From: Clostridia bacterium | GTDB lineage: Bacteria; Bacillota; Clostridia; Lachnospirales; Lachnospiraceae | Direction of reading: 5' to 3' | Assembly: GCA_003249225.1 (NCBI GenBank) | Contig: QKJQ01000018.1 | Span: 1-64,000 of the forward strand | Length of the DNA: 64,000 bases | In this document: piece by piece, positions 43,786 to 53,378 of the stretch | Layout of the letters: every line of letters starts with the position of its first letter | Numbering within the stretch: the stretch's first letter is position 1 | Translations under genes and position numbers: made by a program | The notes under the pieces: model-generated | Told to the model about the DNA's origin: nothing | What the model saw: the letters and a program-made list of their open reading frames with translations, nothing else | The model's database searches: none

Positions 43786-44724
43786 ATGCAAAAAATGAAA
43801 GTTGCTTTGCTTGGAGCCGGAGCGATCGGAGGGTATTTTATTCCGGGACTTACCAGGTACCTGGAAGATGATTTTTTTCTACTGGCAGATAAAAAACGCG
43901 CCGAACGCCTTAAGAAAGAAGGAGTTCTGATCAATGATGAGATGTATTATCCGAATGTTCTGTCCTACGAGGAGGCTCCGATTCCGGATGCAATCCTGAT
44001 CAGTACAAAGTATGGGGCACTGAACGAGTTAAAAGAAAGGCTTCCGGCACTGATCGGTGAGAAAACGATCGCGGTATCGCTTTTAAATGGAGTCGACAGT
44101 GAAGAAATCCTGGCAGAAACGCTTGGAAAAGACCATGTGGTTCACGCTTTTATGAGGGTATCTTCGGTTCGGGATGAATCCGGAATACATTTCCGCCCTG
44201 ACTTTGGAGCGGTACACATCGGACAGATCGGAAAAAAGAAACCAGACGGTCAGGTCGCAATGCTGATCGAGGTTTTTGAACATGCAGGTATTCATTATAT
44301 CTACGAAGAGGACATTGTAAAAGAACAGTGGTTCAAATATGCCTGCAATATAGCTGAAAATCAGACGCAGGGGATTTTAGGGGTTCCGTTTGGTGCATTT
44401 CGTGAACATGAGCATGCCAATTTTATTCGTTTGACGCTTATGAAGGAATGTATGGCGGTTGCGAATGCTATGGGCGTGAAACTGGAAGAGGAGAGAATTG
44501 AAAAGCAAAATGAAGTGCTAAAGAAGATACCTCCAAAGAACAAGACCTCTATGCTGCAGGACCTTGAAAATGGACGAAGAACGGAAGTTGACATGTTTGC
44601 CGGAAAACTGATTGAAATGGCAAAAAAGGTCAGCATTGAAGTACCCTTTAATGAATTTGTTTATCATGCAATCAGAACCATGGAAGATCGGAATGAAGGA
44701 AACTTTTTATTCACGAATGAATAA
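43786..44724 (+). CDS. Ketopantoate reductase-like (ApbA/PanE family) dehydrogenase
   Basis: 312 residues. N-terminal Rossmann fold VALLGAGAIGGYFIPG, STKYGALNEL, LLNGVDSEE and the catalytic-type Lys in KEQWFKYACNIAENQTQG. C-terminal helical domain with KTSMLQDLENGRRTEVDMFAG, the family hallmark S.(M)..D.......E. NADPH-linked reduction of a 2-keto acid is expected. No other pantothenate gene is nearby, so it may belong to a wider 2-hydroxyacid subgroup; no symbol given. TATAAT box at 43733-43738. Confidence 0.88.
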   Translation: MQKMKVALLGAGAIGGYFIPGLTRYLEDDFFLLADKKRAERLKKEGVLINDEMYYPNVLSYEEAPIPDAILISTKYGALNELKERLPALIGEKTIAVSLLNGVDSEEILAETLGKDHVVHAFMRVSSVRDESGIHFRPDFGAVHIGQIGKKKPDGQVAMLIEVFEHAGIHYIYEEDIVKEQWFKYACNIAENQTQGILGVPFGAFREHEHANFIRLTLMKECMAVANAMGVKLEEERIEKQNEVLKKIPPKNKTSMLQDLENGRRTEVDMFAGKLIEMAKKVSIEVPFNEFVYHAIRTMEDRNEGNFLFTNE

Positions 44725-44753
44725 ATGAGACGGTGAAATGTATTGGGAGATGA

Positions 44754-44841
44754 CTTGTGAAAGAAACAGATGATGCTTTCACAAGCAAGTTTGTGCCTCG
44801 CGCGTCACCGCTCGTTCAAACTTGATATGCGCAAAAAGCGC
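44754..44841 (+). repeat. Three consecutive hairpins in a gene spacer
   Basis: Within 90 bases: CTTGTGAAAG/CTTTCACAAG (perfect 10 bp, 44754-44785), CAAGTTTG/CAAACTTG (8 bp, 44786-44824, GC-rich loop) and TGCGC/GCGCA (about 44828-44842). None has a T-run. The layout resembles an interspersed palindromic element or processing site. Confidence 0.6.
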
Positions 44842-44856
44842 AGAATGGGGTGAAAT

Positions 44857-45876
44857 ATGAAGATTTTGTTTGTAGGCGGAACCGGAACAATCAGTATGGC
44901 AATATCAAAGCGGCTTCTTAGTCAGGGACATGAGCTTTATTTATTAAATCATGGCAGCCGGAATCATGAACTGCCGGATGGATATCACCATCTGGATGTC
45001 GGTATCGATGAAACAGAAAAAGTAAAACAGTTGCTGGAAGGTATGACCTTTGACTGCGTGGCAGAATTCATAGCCTTTGTGCCGGAGCAGGTAAAACGTG
45101 ATGTTGAATTGTTCCGAAACAGTACAAAACAGTACATTTTCATCAGTTCCGCATCGGCTTACCAAAAGCCGCTGAGTGACTACCGCATTACGGAAGGGAC
45201 CCCACTTGCAAATCCTTACTGGGAGTACTCCAGGAACAAGATAGCCTGTGAGGATTACCTTATGAAGGAATATCGTGAGAATGGCTTTCCCGTGACTATA
45301 ATCCGTCCAAGTCATACCTATGATGAACGGTCGATTCCTATGGGAATCCACGGGAACAATGGCAGCTGGCAGGTCGCAAAGCGTATGCTTGAAGGAAAGC
45401 CGGTCATTATTCATGGAGACGGAACAACGCTTTGGACCATGACACACAACCGTGATTTTGCAAAAGCCTTTGTCGGACTGATCGGGAACTGTCATGCAAT
45501 CGGGGAAGCAGTCCAGATCACGTCGGATGAATCCCTGACCTGGAACCAGATCTACGATGCTGTTGCGAATGCGCTGGGTGTGACATATAAGCCTTATTAT
45601 GTGTCTTCCACCTTCCTGGCAAGATGTTCGGATTATGATTTTACCGGAAGTCTGATTGGTGATAAGGCCAATACGGTGACCTTTGATAATACAAAATTAA
45701 AACATCTGGTACCGGAATTTTGTGCAACGACAAGATTCGATCAGGGTGTGAAAGAAACCGTTGAGAACATTCTGGCTAATCCAAAACTTCAAAGGTCTGA
45801 TCCGGAATTCGATATCTGGTGTGATAAAGTGATTGCAGCGCTTGATCAGGCGGCGGAGCAGATATTAAAGGTGTGA
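44857..45876 (+). CDS. NAD-dependent epimerase/dehydratase (extended SDR)
   Basis: 339 residues. FVGGTGTISMAISKRLLSQG is the G..G..G nucleotide motif, ISSASAY the catalytic Ser region and YSRNK the Y-x-x-x-K pair. A later FTGSLIGDKANTVTFDN resembles the substrate loop of nucleotide-sugar and RNA-binding (CSP41-like) SDRs. Preceded by GGGGTGAAAT. Probably co-transcribed with the ketopantoate reductase-like gene through the hairpin spacer. Substrate unknown. Confidence 0.85.
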   Translation: MKILFVGGTGTISMAISKRLLSQGHELYLLNHGSRNHELPDGYHHLDVGIDETEKVKQLLEGMTFDCVAEFIAFVPEQVKRDVELFRNSTKQYIFISSASAYQKPLSDYRITEGTPLANPYWEYSRNKIACEDYLMKEYRENGFPVTIIRPSHTYDERSIPMGIHGNNGSWQVAKRMLEGKPVIIHGDGTTLWTMTHNRDFAKAFVGLIGNCHAIGEAVQITSDESLTWNQIYDAVANALGVTYKPYYVSSTFLARCSDYDFTGSLIGDKANTVTFDNTKLKHLVPEFCATTRFDQGVKETVENILANPKLQRSDPEFDIWCDKVIAALDQAAEQILKV

Positions 45877-45957
45877 TTTCGTTATAAAGCTTTAGGTTTA
45901 AGTAATTGAAGAAAATATTATTATATAGAGACTATATTAAATCAAAAAAAGTGCAAT

Positions 45958-46007
45958 AAATCACCTCGTACCCTTGCTATTTCGTAATGGGAGGAGGTGA
46001 TTTTTTT
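45958..46007 (+). terminator. Intrinsic terminator of the SDR gene
   Basis: AAATCACCTC (45958-45967) pairs perfectly with GAGGTGATTT (45994-46003), with an inner CCC/GGG, followed by a run of T. Confidence 0.88.
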
Positions 46008-46435
46008 ATCCTTTATATCACTCATAGATATCGATTGAAAATCAGCAGGTCGTAGGAACAATATAGGATTCGATTGTTGATTGATTCGCACATGGCTGCA
46101 TCACTTTCATTAACAATACATGCATTTTATGAATTGGTACCAGATATGTAGTAAGGTATCTGGATAATACGCATTGGGTCATAGAAGTTTAAACCGTCTT
46201 CTTTAATGTTTGAGAAACTTTTCCTGCTTTATTTGATTTTAACACGATATTATTGCGTATCCCTATCAATGGGATGTCAGTAAAATGTAGTACTAACTCC
46301 AGTTCTATCTATGTCTAGTAAACTGAAAGCTAAAATTTATTTAAGTAAAATACATATAAATCAGGGGCAATGATAAACTTCGGTTTAAGAATGTAATTAA
46401 ATGTAACAATCACCAGAAAACACAAGAAAATGTCC
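46008..46435. other. Intergenic region, nothing coding seen
   Basis: AT-rich, about 430 bases. It holds a small inverted repeat CCAGATA/TATCTGG (46140-46163) and no convincing frame, RNA or riboswitch. Confidence 0.4.
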
Positions 46436-46464
46436 TTGAAAAAAATAGAAAAATAAGGTAAAAT
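46436..46464 (+). promoter_or_regulatory. Promoter of the HTH-TPR regulator
   Basis: TTGAAA (46436-46441), 17-bp spacer, TAAAAT (46459-46464), about 40 bases before the start codon. Confidence 0.7.
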
Positions 46465-46504
46465 TATTCTTTGAGAGCGGTATCAGATGTCAGGGGAAAA
46501 CAGC

Positions 46505-47520
46505 ATGAAAAGAAACATTATCGGGAACATTATTTATAAGCGAAGAATGCAGACAGGGATAAGTCAAAAAGATTTAATCCGGGGGTTAATGCACGAAAGA
46601 GAGTTGTCACGTATTGAAACAGGCAGCAAAATTCCAAGCAAGACACAACTTGATGCTTTATTCCAGCGTTTAGGGCTGTCCGCGGATCGAATTGAGAATA
46701 CGCTGTCCTACAAAGAATATCAGTTGCTCCGATTTCGACAGCAGATTGAATGGAGCATCATAAAGGGTGAGTACGAATTGTCAGAGAGTCTGATCATGCA
46801 ATACAAAGATATGACGTATGGCAATGACCCTCTGGAAGAACAGTATATATTGTTCATGAGAACTATCATTGCATTAGACAATGCACAAGTGGGGACTATT
46901 GACGAAGTAAGTTCTGGTCTAAATCTGTGTCATCGAAAGGAAAGTGTCAACGCTTTAGTAAAGGCAATTCATATGACATACCCTACATGGGATAAAGGAA
47001 ATTATGAATTTAAGTTCCTTTGTGTACAGGAAATTCATATAGTATCACTTTTAGGCTTCCTGCTATGCAAGGATAACCGGAAAGATATAGGGAAGAGAAT
47101 CCTAAAAAACTTATTACGGTACATAGAGAAGGAATACATGGACCCGCAGGAGAAAGCAAAGGTCATATCACAGTGTTCGTATTTTTAGCTTCTATATTAT
47201 ATGAAGATAAAGAATATATTGAAGTTACACTGGTCTGTAAAGAAGCGGTGCCTTATCTGATTCGATATGGAGACATTGTGTTATATAAAAAGATTCAGAG
47301 CCTGCTACATTGTAGTTATGAGAAACTATCGATTCAGAGTGAAATCAATAAATCAAGGGAAATGTTAGAGCTACTTGATGACATCATAGAAAAAGCACAA
47401 ATCAAGTACCAGTTCGTTGACAGTACAATAACACTGCTTACTTGTTACCAAAGTGAAGTCACTATTTGCAACGAAGTCATACAGCTATGCAGAGCAGCGG
47501 TGTTCCATACCGCTCAATGA
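46505..47520 (+). pseudogene. HTH-TPR (RRNPP-like) regulator, disrupted by a frameshift
   Basis: N-terminal HTH_3/XRE domain (RNIIGNIIYKRRMQTGISQ; ELSRIETGSKIPSKTQLDAL) followed by helical repeats (IEWSIIKGEYELSESLIMQY) as in PlcR/Rgg-type regulators that bind secreted peptides. The first frame stops at 47188. The helical pattern continues in another frame from about 47165 (FLASILYEDKEYIEVTLVCK) to 47520. One added or lost base near 47160-47175 explains both. AGGGG supports an ATG at 46505; 46487 is an alternative. Sequencing error cannot be excluded. It probably controlled the exporter cassette downstream. Confidence 0.7.
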
Positions 47521-47637
47521 ATTATCATGAATAATTCAGGATAATTAATATTATAATGATACTTTTAGTATGCGTTTAAGTTGGTAAATATTTTAGAAAG
47601 GAGATGAATAAATCTTTATAGATTTATCATAAAAAGT

Positions 47638-49230
47638 ATGTTTAAAAAAATAATTAGAAATCATAAATGTAAATTCATATTCGTTGTTATAATATCAATT
47701 ATTAACTCACTTGTTTATGTATTTGCTGGCTATTCGTTGTCATTTTTAGTGACAGGTTATGAGAAAGGAATGCAATTAAACACATTGTTAAAAAACGGAT
47801 GTCAGGTCTTAGGTATATGGATCATTACCTTGATTATCATGTTTTTTTATAGTATATTACAGCAGAAATTATTATGTCTGATGCGAACAGACTTAAGAAG
47901 ATTAATGGGTGAAAAAATAATTTCATTAGACTATAAAGAGTTTATAGAAAAAGATACTGGTAATTATGTTTCATGGATGACAAATGATGTTGAACAAATA
48001 ACAAAACAAGTATTTGAGAACTTTTTTAAGATTATTGATTCTATAATGTTAACTATTTTTTCACTAATCGCACTTTTCTATCTAGGAGTTTGGATTGGTG
48101 TTGCTGCAATAGTATTATTTTTTATTATATCTATTGTTCCACAGCTAGCTAGCAAAGGTATGGAAAAAAAATCAACTGACTTATCTGCTGAGCAAGAGAA
48201 ATCTACAGAACTGTTTAAAGAAAATATAAATGGATATAATATTTATTTGGTATCAAATAGAAAACAGTTTTTCCTAACTAAGTTATGTGAAATTTCCAAA
48301 AAGCTTGAAGGAAAATATTACTTGCTTCAAAGAGAAAGTACTTTCTTGGGAATATTAGGTGCTTTTGTTAGCTTGTTTGGACAGATTATTATGATATTAG
48401 TTTCAATTGCAATGGCTATAGCAGGTGTAACTCCAATTGGTGCGATAATCTCTGTAGGGAATTTAGGACAAACATTTTTCAGCAATACGGCAAGTGCAAT
48501 AGGCTCAATGATAACAGCAAATGCATCCAAGAAAATATGGAAAAAATACATTATCGAAAATGACAAGAGGGAGAAAATATCTTTAATAAATGATACTTCT
48601 TCAATTAATATAAAAAACCTAAGTTATTATTATGGTGAAAAGTCGGTGTTAAAAGATGTAAACATAATTTTTGAAAAGGGGAAAAAATACACAATTATTG
48701 GAGAAAGCGGATCAGGAAAATCGACATTAGGAAAAATAGTAGCGGGTCTATATTTGGATTATGTTGGAAGTGTTCTTGTTGGTAATTCTGAAATAAGAGA
48801 TATAAACTCTGAGGAACTCTACAATACTATTACATATGTAGATCAACAGGTTTTTATATTTGGTGTAAGTATAAGAGAAAATATTACTCTTGGAGAAATT
48901 TATGATGATGATGAAATATGGAGAATACTGAAGATATGTAATCTACTTGATTATGTTAAAAATTTAGAAGGAGGATTGGATTATATTATTGAAGAAAATG
49001 GTAAAAACTTATCTGGTGGGCAGAAACAAAGAATTGCTTTGGCTCGAGCTTTAATACGTAATGTTGAATATATTATTATTGATGAAGGTACATCAGCACT
49101 AGATGCTAAAAACGCAAAGGAAATAGAAGAAACATTGATAAACAATGAAAATATATGTTTAATCTTAATTTCTCATCATTTATCAGAAGACACAATCGCT
49201 AGAATGGATTTAATCTATGAAATAAATTAA
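47638..49230 (+). CDS. ABC exporter, fused permease and ATPase
   Basis: 530 residues. Six membrane segments (first FIFVVIISIINSLVYVFAGY), then an ATPase with Walker A IGESGSGKSTLGK (about 355-367), LSGGQ (about 457-461) and Walker B IIIDEGTSALD (about 479-489). No N-terminal C39 peptidase, so leader cleavage, if any, is done elsewhere. Very AT-rich. The nearest Shine-Dalgarno (AGAAAGGAG, 47595-47603) is some 34 bases before the ATG. It instead faces an ATG-led mini-frame MNKSL (47604-47621) and an in-frame ATA at 47608, so the true start is doubtful. Probable exporter of a small peptide. Confidence 0.85.
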   Translation: MFKKIIRNHKCKFIFVVIISIINSLVYVFAGYSLSFLVTGYEKGMQLNTLLKNGCQVLGIWIITLIIMFFYSILQQKLLCLMRTDLRRLMGEKIISLDYKEFIEKDTGNYVSWMTNDVEQITKQVFENFFKIIDSIMLTIFSLIALFYLGVWIGVAAIVLFFIISIVPQLASKGMEKKSTDLSAEQEKSTELFKENINGYNIYLVSNRKQFFLTKLCEISKKLEGKYYLLQRESTFLGILGAFVSLFGQIIMILVSIAMAIAGVTPIGAIISVGNLGQTFFSNTASAIGSMITANASKKIWKKYIIENDKREKISLINDTSSINIKNLSYYYGEKSVLKDVNIIFEKGKKYTIIGESGSGKSTLGKIVAGLYLDYVGSVLVGNSEIRDINSEELYNTITYVDQQVFIFGVSIRENITLGEIYDDDEIWRILKICNLLDYVKNLEGGLDYIIEENGKNLSGGQKQRIALARALIRNVEYIIIDEGTSALDAKNAKEIEETLINNENICLILISHHLSEDTIARMDLIYEIN

Positions 49231-49238
49231 TCCAATGA

Positions 49239-49496
49239 GAATGTAATTTTACTGATCCGAATCGTTGGTTAGTTAATTCTTCTGACGCTAGTGGAAATAT
49301 GCAACATTATGCTTCAGTGAGCTTAGATATCCAAACAGATGAAACCTATCAAATCCTTGGACGTAAAGGACTAAAGCTGTCATGGTCATATTATGTAAGA
49401 AGTACTGGAACTTTTTCTGGTGTTTCATTAAATCCATCAAGTCAATTTAGCTCATTTTCGAATACTTTGTATTATAATTTGATTGATGCTAATTAA
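49239..49496 (+). pseudogene. Remnant or atypical gene of a small secreted-type protein
   Basis: An open frame begins right after a stop at 49236 and runs to 49496, 85 codons. It reads CNFTDPNRWLVNSSDASGN, then SLDIQTDETYQILGRKGLKL and ends SNTLYYNLIDAN. Neither good start codon nor signal peptide is present; the ATG at 49299 has only weak GTGGA upstream. The beta-rich, Ser/Asn/Tyr composition suits an extracellular protein. Most likely the 3' part of a gene whose 5' end was deleted next to the exporter. A lactococcin-972-like bacteriocin tail is a remote possibility. Confidence 0.5.
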
Positions 49497-49565
49497 TATA
49501 ACTTATGACTTACAGGTGATGATCCAACAACCGTGTATTGATTACAATAAAGAATTGGAGGGAGT

Positions 49566-50069
49566 ATGTTTATCAACAAAAAAGCAAGGATCGGTCTTAT
49601 ATTTATAGTTACTGTCGCTGTCATTTTTATTGCGAGTAATATAATTAAATCTGGTTATGATAAAAAAAGTCAAGAAGACCTACTCACAAATATTAAAACA
49701 TTAACATGTTTTAAATTTTATGATGTGGATAGTGATGGCTCCTTGTTTGAAGATAAACGATATGTAATGCAAATAGATGGAGTGGGAGCTATTTTTGGAA
49801 ATAGTGATATTCCTTTATGGAAAGGTGTATGCAGTATAGATAAAGACATAGAATATCAGGCTGCTTACCAAATTCGGTTCGCAAATGACCAACAATCCTT
49901 AAATAAACAATATGCAGAAATACAGATTTGTTATATTAAAAATATATATAATGAGATGACACAAAAATTTATAGAGGATAACGGATTTTATTTTCAAGAG
50001 AATGCATACATAATTATATATAATAATAAGGTGTATAGGATTGAAGACCAAAATTTTTCATTGATCTGA
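49566..50069 (+). CDS. Membrane-anchored protein of unknown function
   Basis: 167 residues. One N-terminal membrane anchor (IGLIFIVTVAVIFIASNII), then an extracellular domain (about 30-167) with FKFYDVDSDGSLFEDKRYV and a paired Cys (CFKF, VCSID) that could form a disulphide. GGAGGGAG lies just before the ATG. Very AT-rich like the exporter, and last in the cassette. By position it could be an immunity or accessory protein for an exported peptide, but there is no sequence support for that. Confidence 0.65.
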   Translation: MFINKKARIGLIFIVTVAVIFIASNIIKSGYDKKSQEDLLTNIKTLTCFKFYDVDSDGSLFEDKRYVMQIDGVGAIFGNSDIPLWKGVCSIDKDIEYQAAYQIRFANDQQSLNKQYAEIQICYIKNIYNEMTQKFIEDNGFYFQENAYIIIYNNKVYRIEDQNFSLI

Positions 50070-50129
50070 TGAATTACCTGGATAAGTGGAATTATCTGCC
50101 TCCAAAAGTTATTTAAGTATTATTTTTGA

Positions 50130-50170
50130 CAATCCGATACAAGTTACTGTTAAACATTTGTATCGGATTG
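50130..50170. repeat. Perfect 13-bp inverted repeat between convergent genes
   Basis: CAATCCGATACAA (50130-50142) and TTGTATCGGATTG (50158-50170) with a 15-base loop. No T-run on either side, so it is not a standard terminator; it marks the right edge of the AT-rich cassette. Confidence 0.7.
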
Positions 50171-50225
50171 CCTGTATGTTCAAAAGCTTTCACGAAGCAA
50201 TAGAACATTGTTGATTTGTAATTCA

Positions 50226-51830
50226 TTAGATTTCTGAAGTCACAATTTTTCCTCCAACAAAAGTTTTTTCGACTTTCATTTTGTGAATGTTCTCAGGATC
50301 TATTGTAAAGATATCCTGAGCGAGTACAAGAAAGTCTGCAAGTTTTCCAGGTTCCAATGTACCTTTGTATGCTTCTTCCTGCGCAACATAAGCAGCCTGG
50401 CGGGTGTACATATCAATGGCTTCATAGACCGAGACAGCCTCTTTTGCACCGATGATCTCGTCACTTCCTGAGAGCGCTTTTCTGGTGACAGCACACTGGA
50501 TGCCATAGAACGGATTAGGCTCTTGTACCGGTGCATCAGAGCTGCCGCTGATCAGGATACCATAATCTAGAAAAGTGCGGTTAGGGAACAGCTTTTCTGC
50601 GCGGTCCGCACCAAGCCGTGTCTTTGCCCAACCAACAAAATTACGGATGAACACAGGCTGCGTCGGGATAACAAGAGGCAGTCTTTTCATACGCGCAAGA
50701 TCGGCAAAGTCCGGAAGATATCCGTGTACCAGATAGAATCTGCGGTTCCAGCCGATTCTGTCATCATAGGCATATTCAAAGCCAGTCAGTGCCATATCGA
50801 TCGCGCGGTCGCCAATGGCATGGACTGCGATCTCCATTCCATTATCATACGCTTCCTTCATTTTCTTGTTGATCTCTTCCTGGGTAAGAATGGTCGAACC
50901 ACAGGAATCGCAATCGGCATAGGGTTCCTTCATGGCACAGGTCGCAGCACCGACTGAACCGTCTATGAACATTTTCATGGCGCCAAGCTTCAGGGTGTTG
51001 CTGCCAAAACCGCTGACAGCTCCGGCAGAAAGTTTTGTGATATTAGTCGGGTAAAAAACTATGCGGCAGGACAGCTTCCCCTGACGTTCGATTTCCTGAA
51101 GCAATTCAAGGTTATAGGTGTCATCAATGGCGTTTGTATGCAGGGTGGTGAGTCCCTGGGCAGCACGTTCCTGTATGTATTCCGCCACTACTCTGGCAGC
51201 CGTTGATAGGTCCGGTGCAGGGATGATACTTTCGACCTGATTGAAGAACAATTCCTCACGAATGATTCCATTCGGCCGGCCGTTGCTGTCGTAATCGACC
51301 GTGTTCGGAATTTCTGAGATATAATCATCGGTAAAGCCACAAAGCTCCATCGCTTTGCTGTTCAGTACATTTGCATGGGCACAAAAGCTGCTGATTGCAA
51401 TTGGTATTGTAGTAGAAATCCGGTCTAATACTTCGCGCGTCGGAAAGCAGCCCTCTGCCAGCCGGTCCATATGGAGTCCTTTTCCAAGCAGCCATTTTGT
51501 GCCGTCTTCGTCACGCATTGCAAGCCGCTCTTTCAATCTGCGGCAAATATCGTCAAAGGAATCTGCCTCTTCCAGAGGCACTTTTTTTTGTGTCTTGTAA
51601 TCGTGATAAAGATGCATATGAGAGTCTATCAGACCGGGAATTACGGTTTTTCCCTGCAAATCAAGTATTTGTTTTACCGGTACACTTTTTAGCTCCTCAT
51701 AGGTTCCGGTTGCAACAATTTTTTCTTCATAAAGAAGCATTGCCTCGACGATGTCGCCTTCTGCTGTGAAGGTATGAATTTTTCCATTATAGAGCAGAAG
51801 ATCTGCCTGAAATATAAATTTATCTGCCAT
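50226..51830 (-). CDS. YtcJ-like amidohydrolase (amidohydrolase family 3)
   Basis: 534 residues. The metal-binding motif is GLIDSHMHLYHD near residue 68; DGSVGAATCAMKEPYAD (about 290) and VHAIGDRAIDMAL (about 337) are typical of YtcJ-type enzymes. ISGSSDAPVQEPNPFYGIQ carries the late catalytic-type Asp. Cytoplasmic hydrolase of an amide or N-acyl compound, possibly an exoenzyme-derived N-acyl amino acid. GAGGGAG precedes the ATG. Divergent from the alcohol dehydrogenase gene. Confidence 0.9.
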   Translation of the reverse strand: MADKFIFQADLLLYNGKIHTFTAEGDIVEAMLLYEEKIVATGTYEELKSVPVKQILDLQGKTVIPGLIDSHMHLYHDYKTQKKVPLEEADSFDDICRRLKERLAMRDEDGTKWLLGKGLHMDRLAEGCFPTREVLDRISTTIPIAISSFCAHANVLNSKAMELCGFTDDYISEIPNTVDYDSNGRPNGIIREELFFNQVESIIPAPDLSTAARVVAEYIQERAAQGLTTLHTNAIDDTYNLELLQEIERQGKLSCRIVFYPTNITKLSAGAVSGFGSNTLKLGAMKMFIDGSVGAATCAMKEPYADCDSCGSTILTQEEINKKMKEAYDNGMEIAVHAIGDRAIDMALTGFEYAYDDRIGWNRRFYLVHGYLPDFADLARMKRLPLVIPTQPVFIRNFVGWAKTRLGADRAEKLFPNRTFLDYGILISGSSDAPVQEPNPFYGIQCAVTRKALSGSDEIIGAKEAVSVYEAIDMYTRQAAYVAQEEAYKGTLEPGKLADFLVLAQDIFTIDPENIHKMKVEKTFVGGKIVTSEI

Positions 51831-52271
51831 GTTTTCTCCCTCTTTGTATATGTTTATGCGTGTTTATGTGCATATCAAGTTTGTGTTTTAGTGCAGACAC
51901 AAACCTTGTTGACGAAAAGTGGTAATCACTTTTCTTTATCGATGAAAAGCTCTTACTGCTTCTTACTATAAATCGAAACCACGGGACAGGATTGTAAAAA
52001 ATGGAAGAATTGCAGTCGATTCTTGTAAGAAATGAAATTCTTTTTTAAGTTCTATTTCTTCCTATTCGAAGTATTCGTTTTCTGTTATGATAAAAGACAA
52101 ATTTGACTGACTGTTTACGTGGTAAGAGCAGGAACATAGGATTAGAAACATAGGATTAGAAATAGAAAAGTATCTGATAGGGAACCGTATTGCTTCATCG
52201 GGAAGAAAAAATTATATCAGGTACTCTTTAGGCAGGAAGCAAACGAAAAAACGAAACGAGAGGACACTAGT
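51831..52271. other. Divergent intergenic region
   Basis: Promoter region for the amidohydrolase (minus) and alcohol dehydrogenase (plus). Contains a TATGAT box near 52085 and a 14-bp tandem duplication ACATAGGATTAGAA (52134-52161). No gene seen. Confidence 0.4.
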
Positions 52272-53378
52272 ATGAATCTTTCATTTTATTTACCAACAAA
52301 ACTGATACTGGAAGAAAACTGTGTAATAAAGAATGCTTCAAAATTTGCAGAAGCAGGAAAGAAAGCGATGATCGTGACCGGCCGTCATTCGGCAAAGGCC
52401 TCCGGTGCTCTGGATGATGTACTGGCGGTGCTGGAACAGGAGAAGATCGAGTGGGTAATCTTTGACCGGATCGAAAACAATCCGTCTATGGAAACGGTGG
52501 AGGAAGCAGGGGAGATTGCAAAGGCAGAAGGCGTTGACTTTGTAATAGGAATCGGCGGCGGTTCACCGATCGATGCAGCAAAAGCAATTGCTGTCCTTGC
52601 AGCCAATGACATGAAGACCACAGACCTTTTCTTAAATCAATTCAGCAAAGCACTAAAGATCCTGGCGGTTCCGACAACGGCAGGAACCGGAAGCGAGGCA
52701 ACCCCGTACAGTGTATTGCTCCGAAAGGATCTCCAGACCAAAATGGGCTTTGGAAATCCGTATACATTTCCGGTATATGCATTTTTAGATGCCAGATATA
52801 CACTTTCCTTATCAAAAAGCTTTACGATCAGTACTGCGGTGGATGCTTTTACACACTGTCTGGAAGGGTATATGGCGAACCGCAGCACGGTACTGTCGGA
52901 TGCCATTGCACTAAGTGCTATTACAGCCTTTGGAAAGGCAATCCCGTCCCTTGGTAACGAGGAACTTACCCTGGAAGAAAGAGAACAGCTGCTTTACATC
53001 TCCATGGTTGGCGGCGTAACAATTGCACAGACCGGCGTGACCGCGCCTCATGGACTGGGATACTGCTATACCTATTTCAAAGATGTACCGCATGGTGTGG
53101 CAAATGGTTACTTTATGCGTGAGTACCTGAAACTCCATAGTGAGATACGGAAAGAAAAAGTAGAGACAGCAATATCGGCCTTAGGGTTTGACAATGTGGA
53201 TGCTTTTGCGGATGCCCTCGATGCCCTGATCGGACCGGCCCCTGAACTTACGGCAGAAGAAGTGGAAGAGTATGCAAAGCTTTCCATGATGCAAAAAGGA
53301 AGTCTTGCCAATACACCATATCCTATGACAGAAGAAAGTGTTCTAATGTTGTGGAAGAAGATGGCAAAGCTTAGCTGA
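52272..53378 (+). CDS. Iron-containing alcohol dehydrogenase
   Basis: 368 residues, group III alcohol dehydrogenase. NAD(P) motif GIGGGSPIDAAKAI, PTTAGTGSEAT, and metal ligands in DAFTHCLEGYM (Asp, His), APHGLGY (His) and DVPHGVANG (His). Interconverts an aldehyde and an alcohol; substrate not defined. GAGGACACTAGT precedes the ATG. Its neighbour is an aminotransferase, so it may reduce the aldehyde left after deamination of an amine or omega-amino acid. Confidence 0.92.
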   Translation: MNLSFYLPTKLILEENCVIKNASKFAEAGKKAMIVTGRHSAKASGALDDVLAVLEQEKIEWVIFDRIENNPSMETVEEAGEIAKAEGVDFVIGIGGGSPIDAAKAIAVLAANDMKTTDLFLNQFSKALKILAVPTTAGTGSEATPYSVLLRKDLQTKMGFGNPYTFPVYAFLDARYTLSLSKSFTISTAVDAFTHCLEGYMANRSTVLSDAIALSAITAFGKAIPSLGNEELTLEEREQLLYISMVGGVTIAQTGVTAPHGLGYCYTYFKDVPHGVANGYFMREYLKLHSEIRKEKVETAISALGFDNVDAFADALDALIGPAPELTAEEVEEYAKLSMMQKGSLANTPYPMTEESVLMLWKKMAKLS

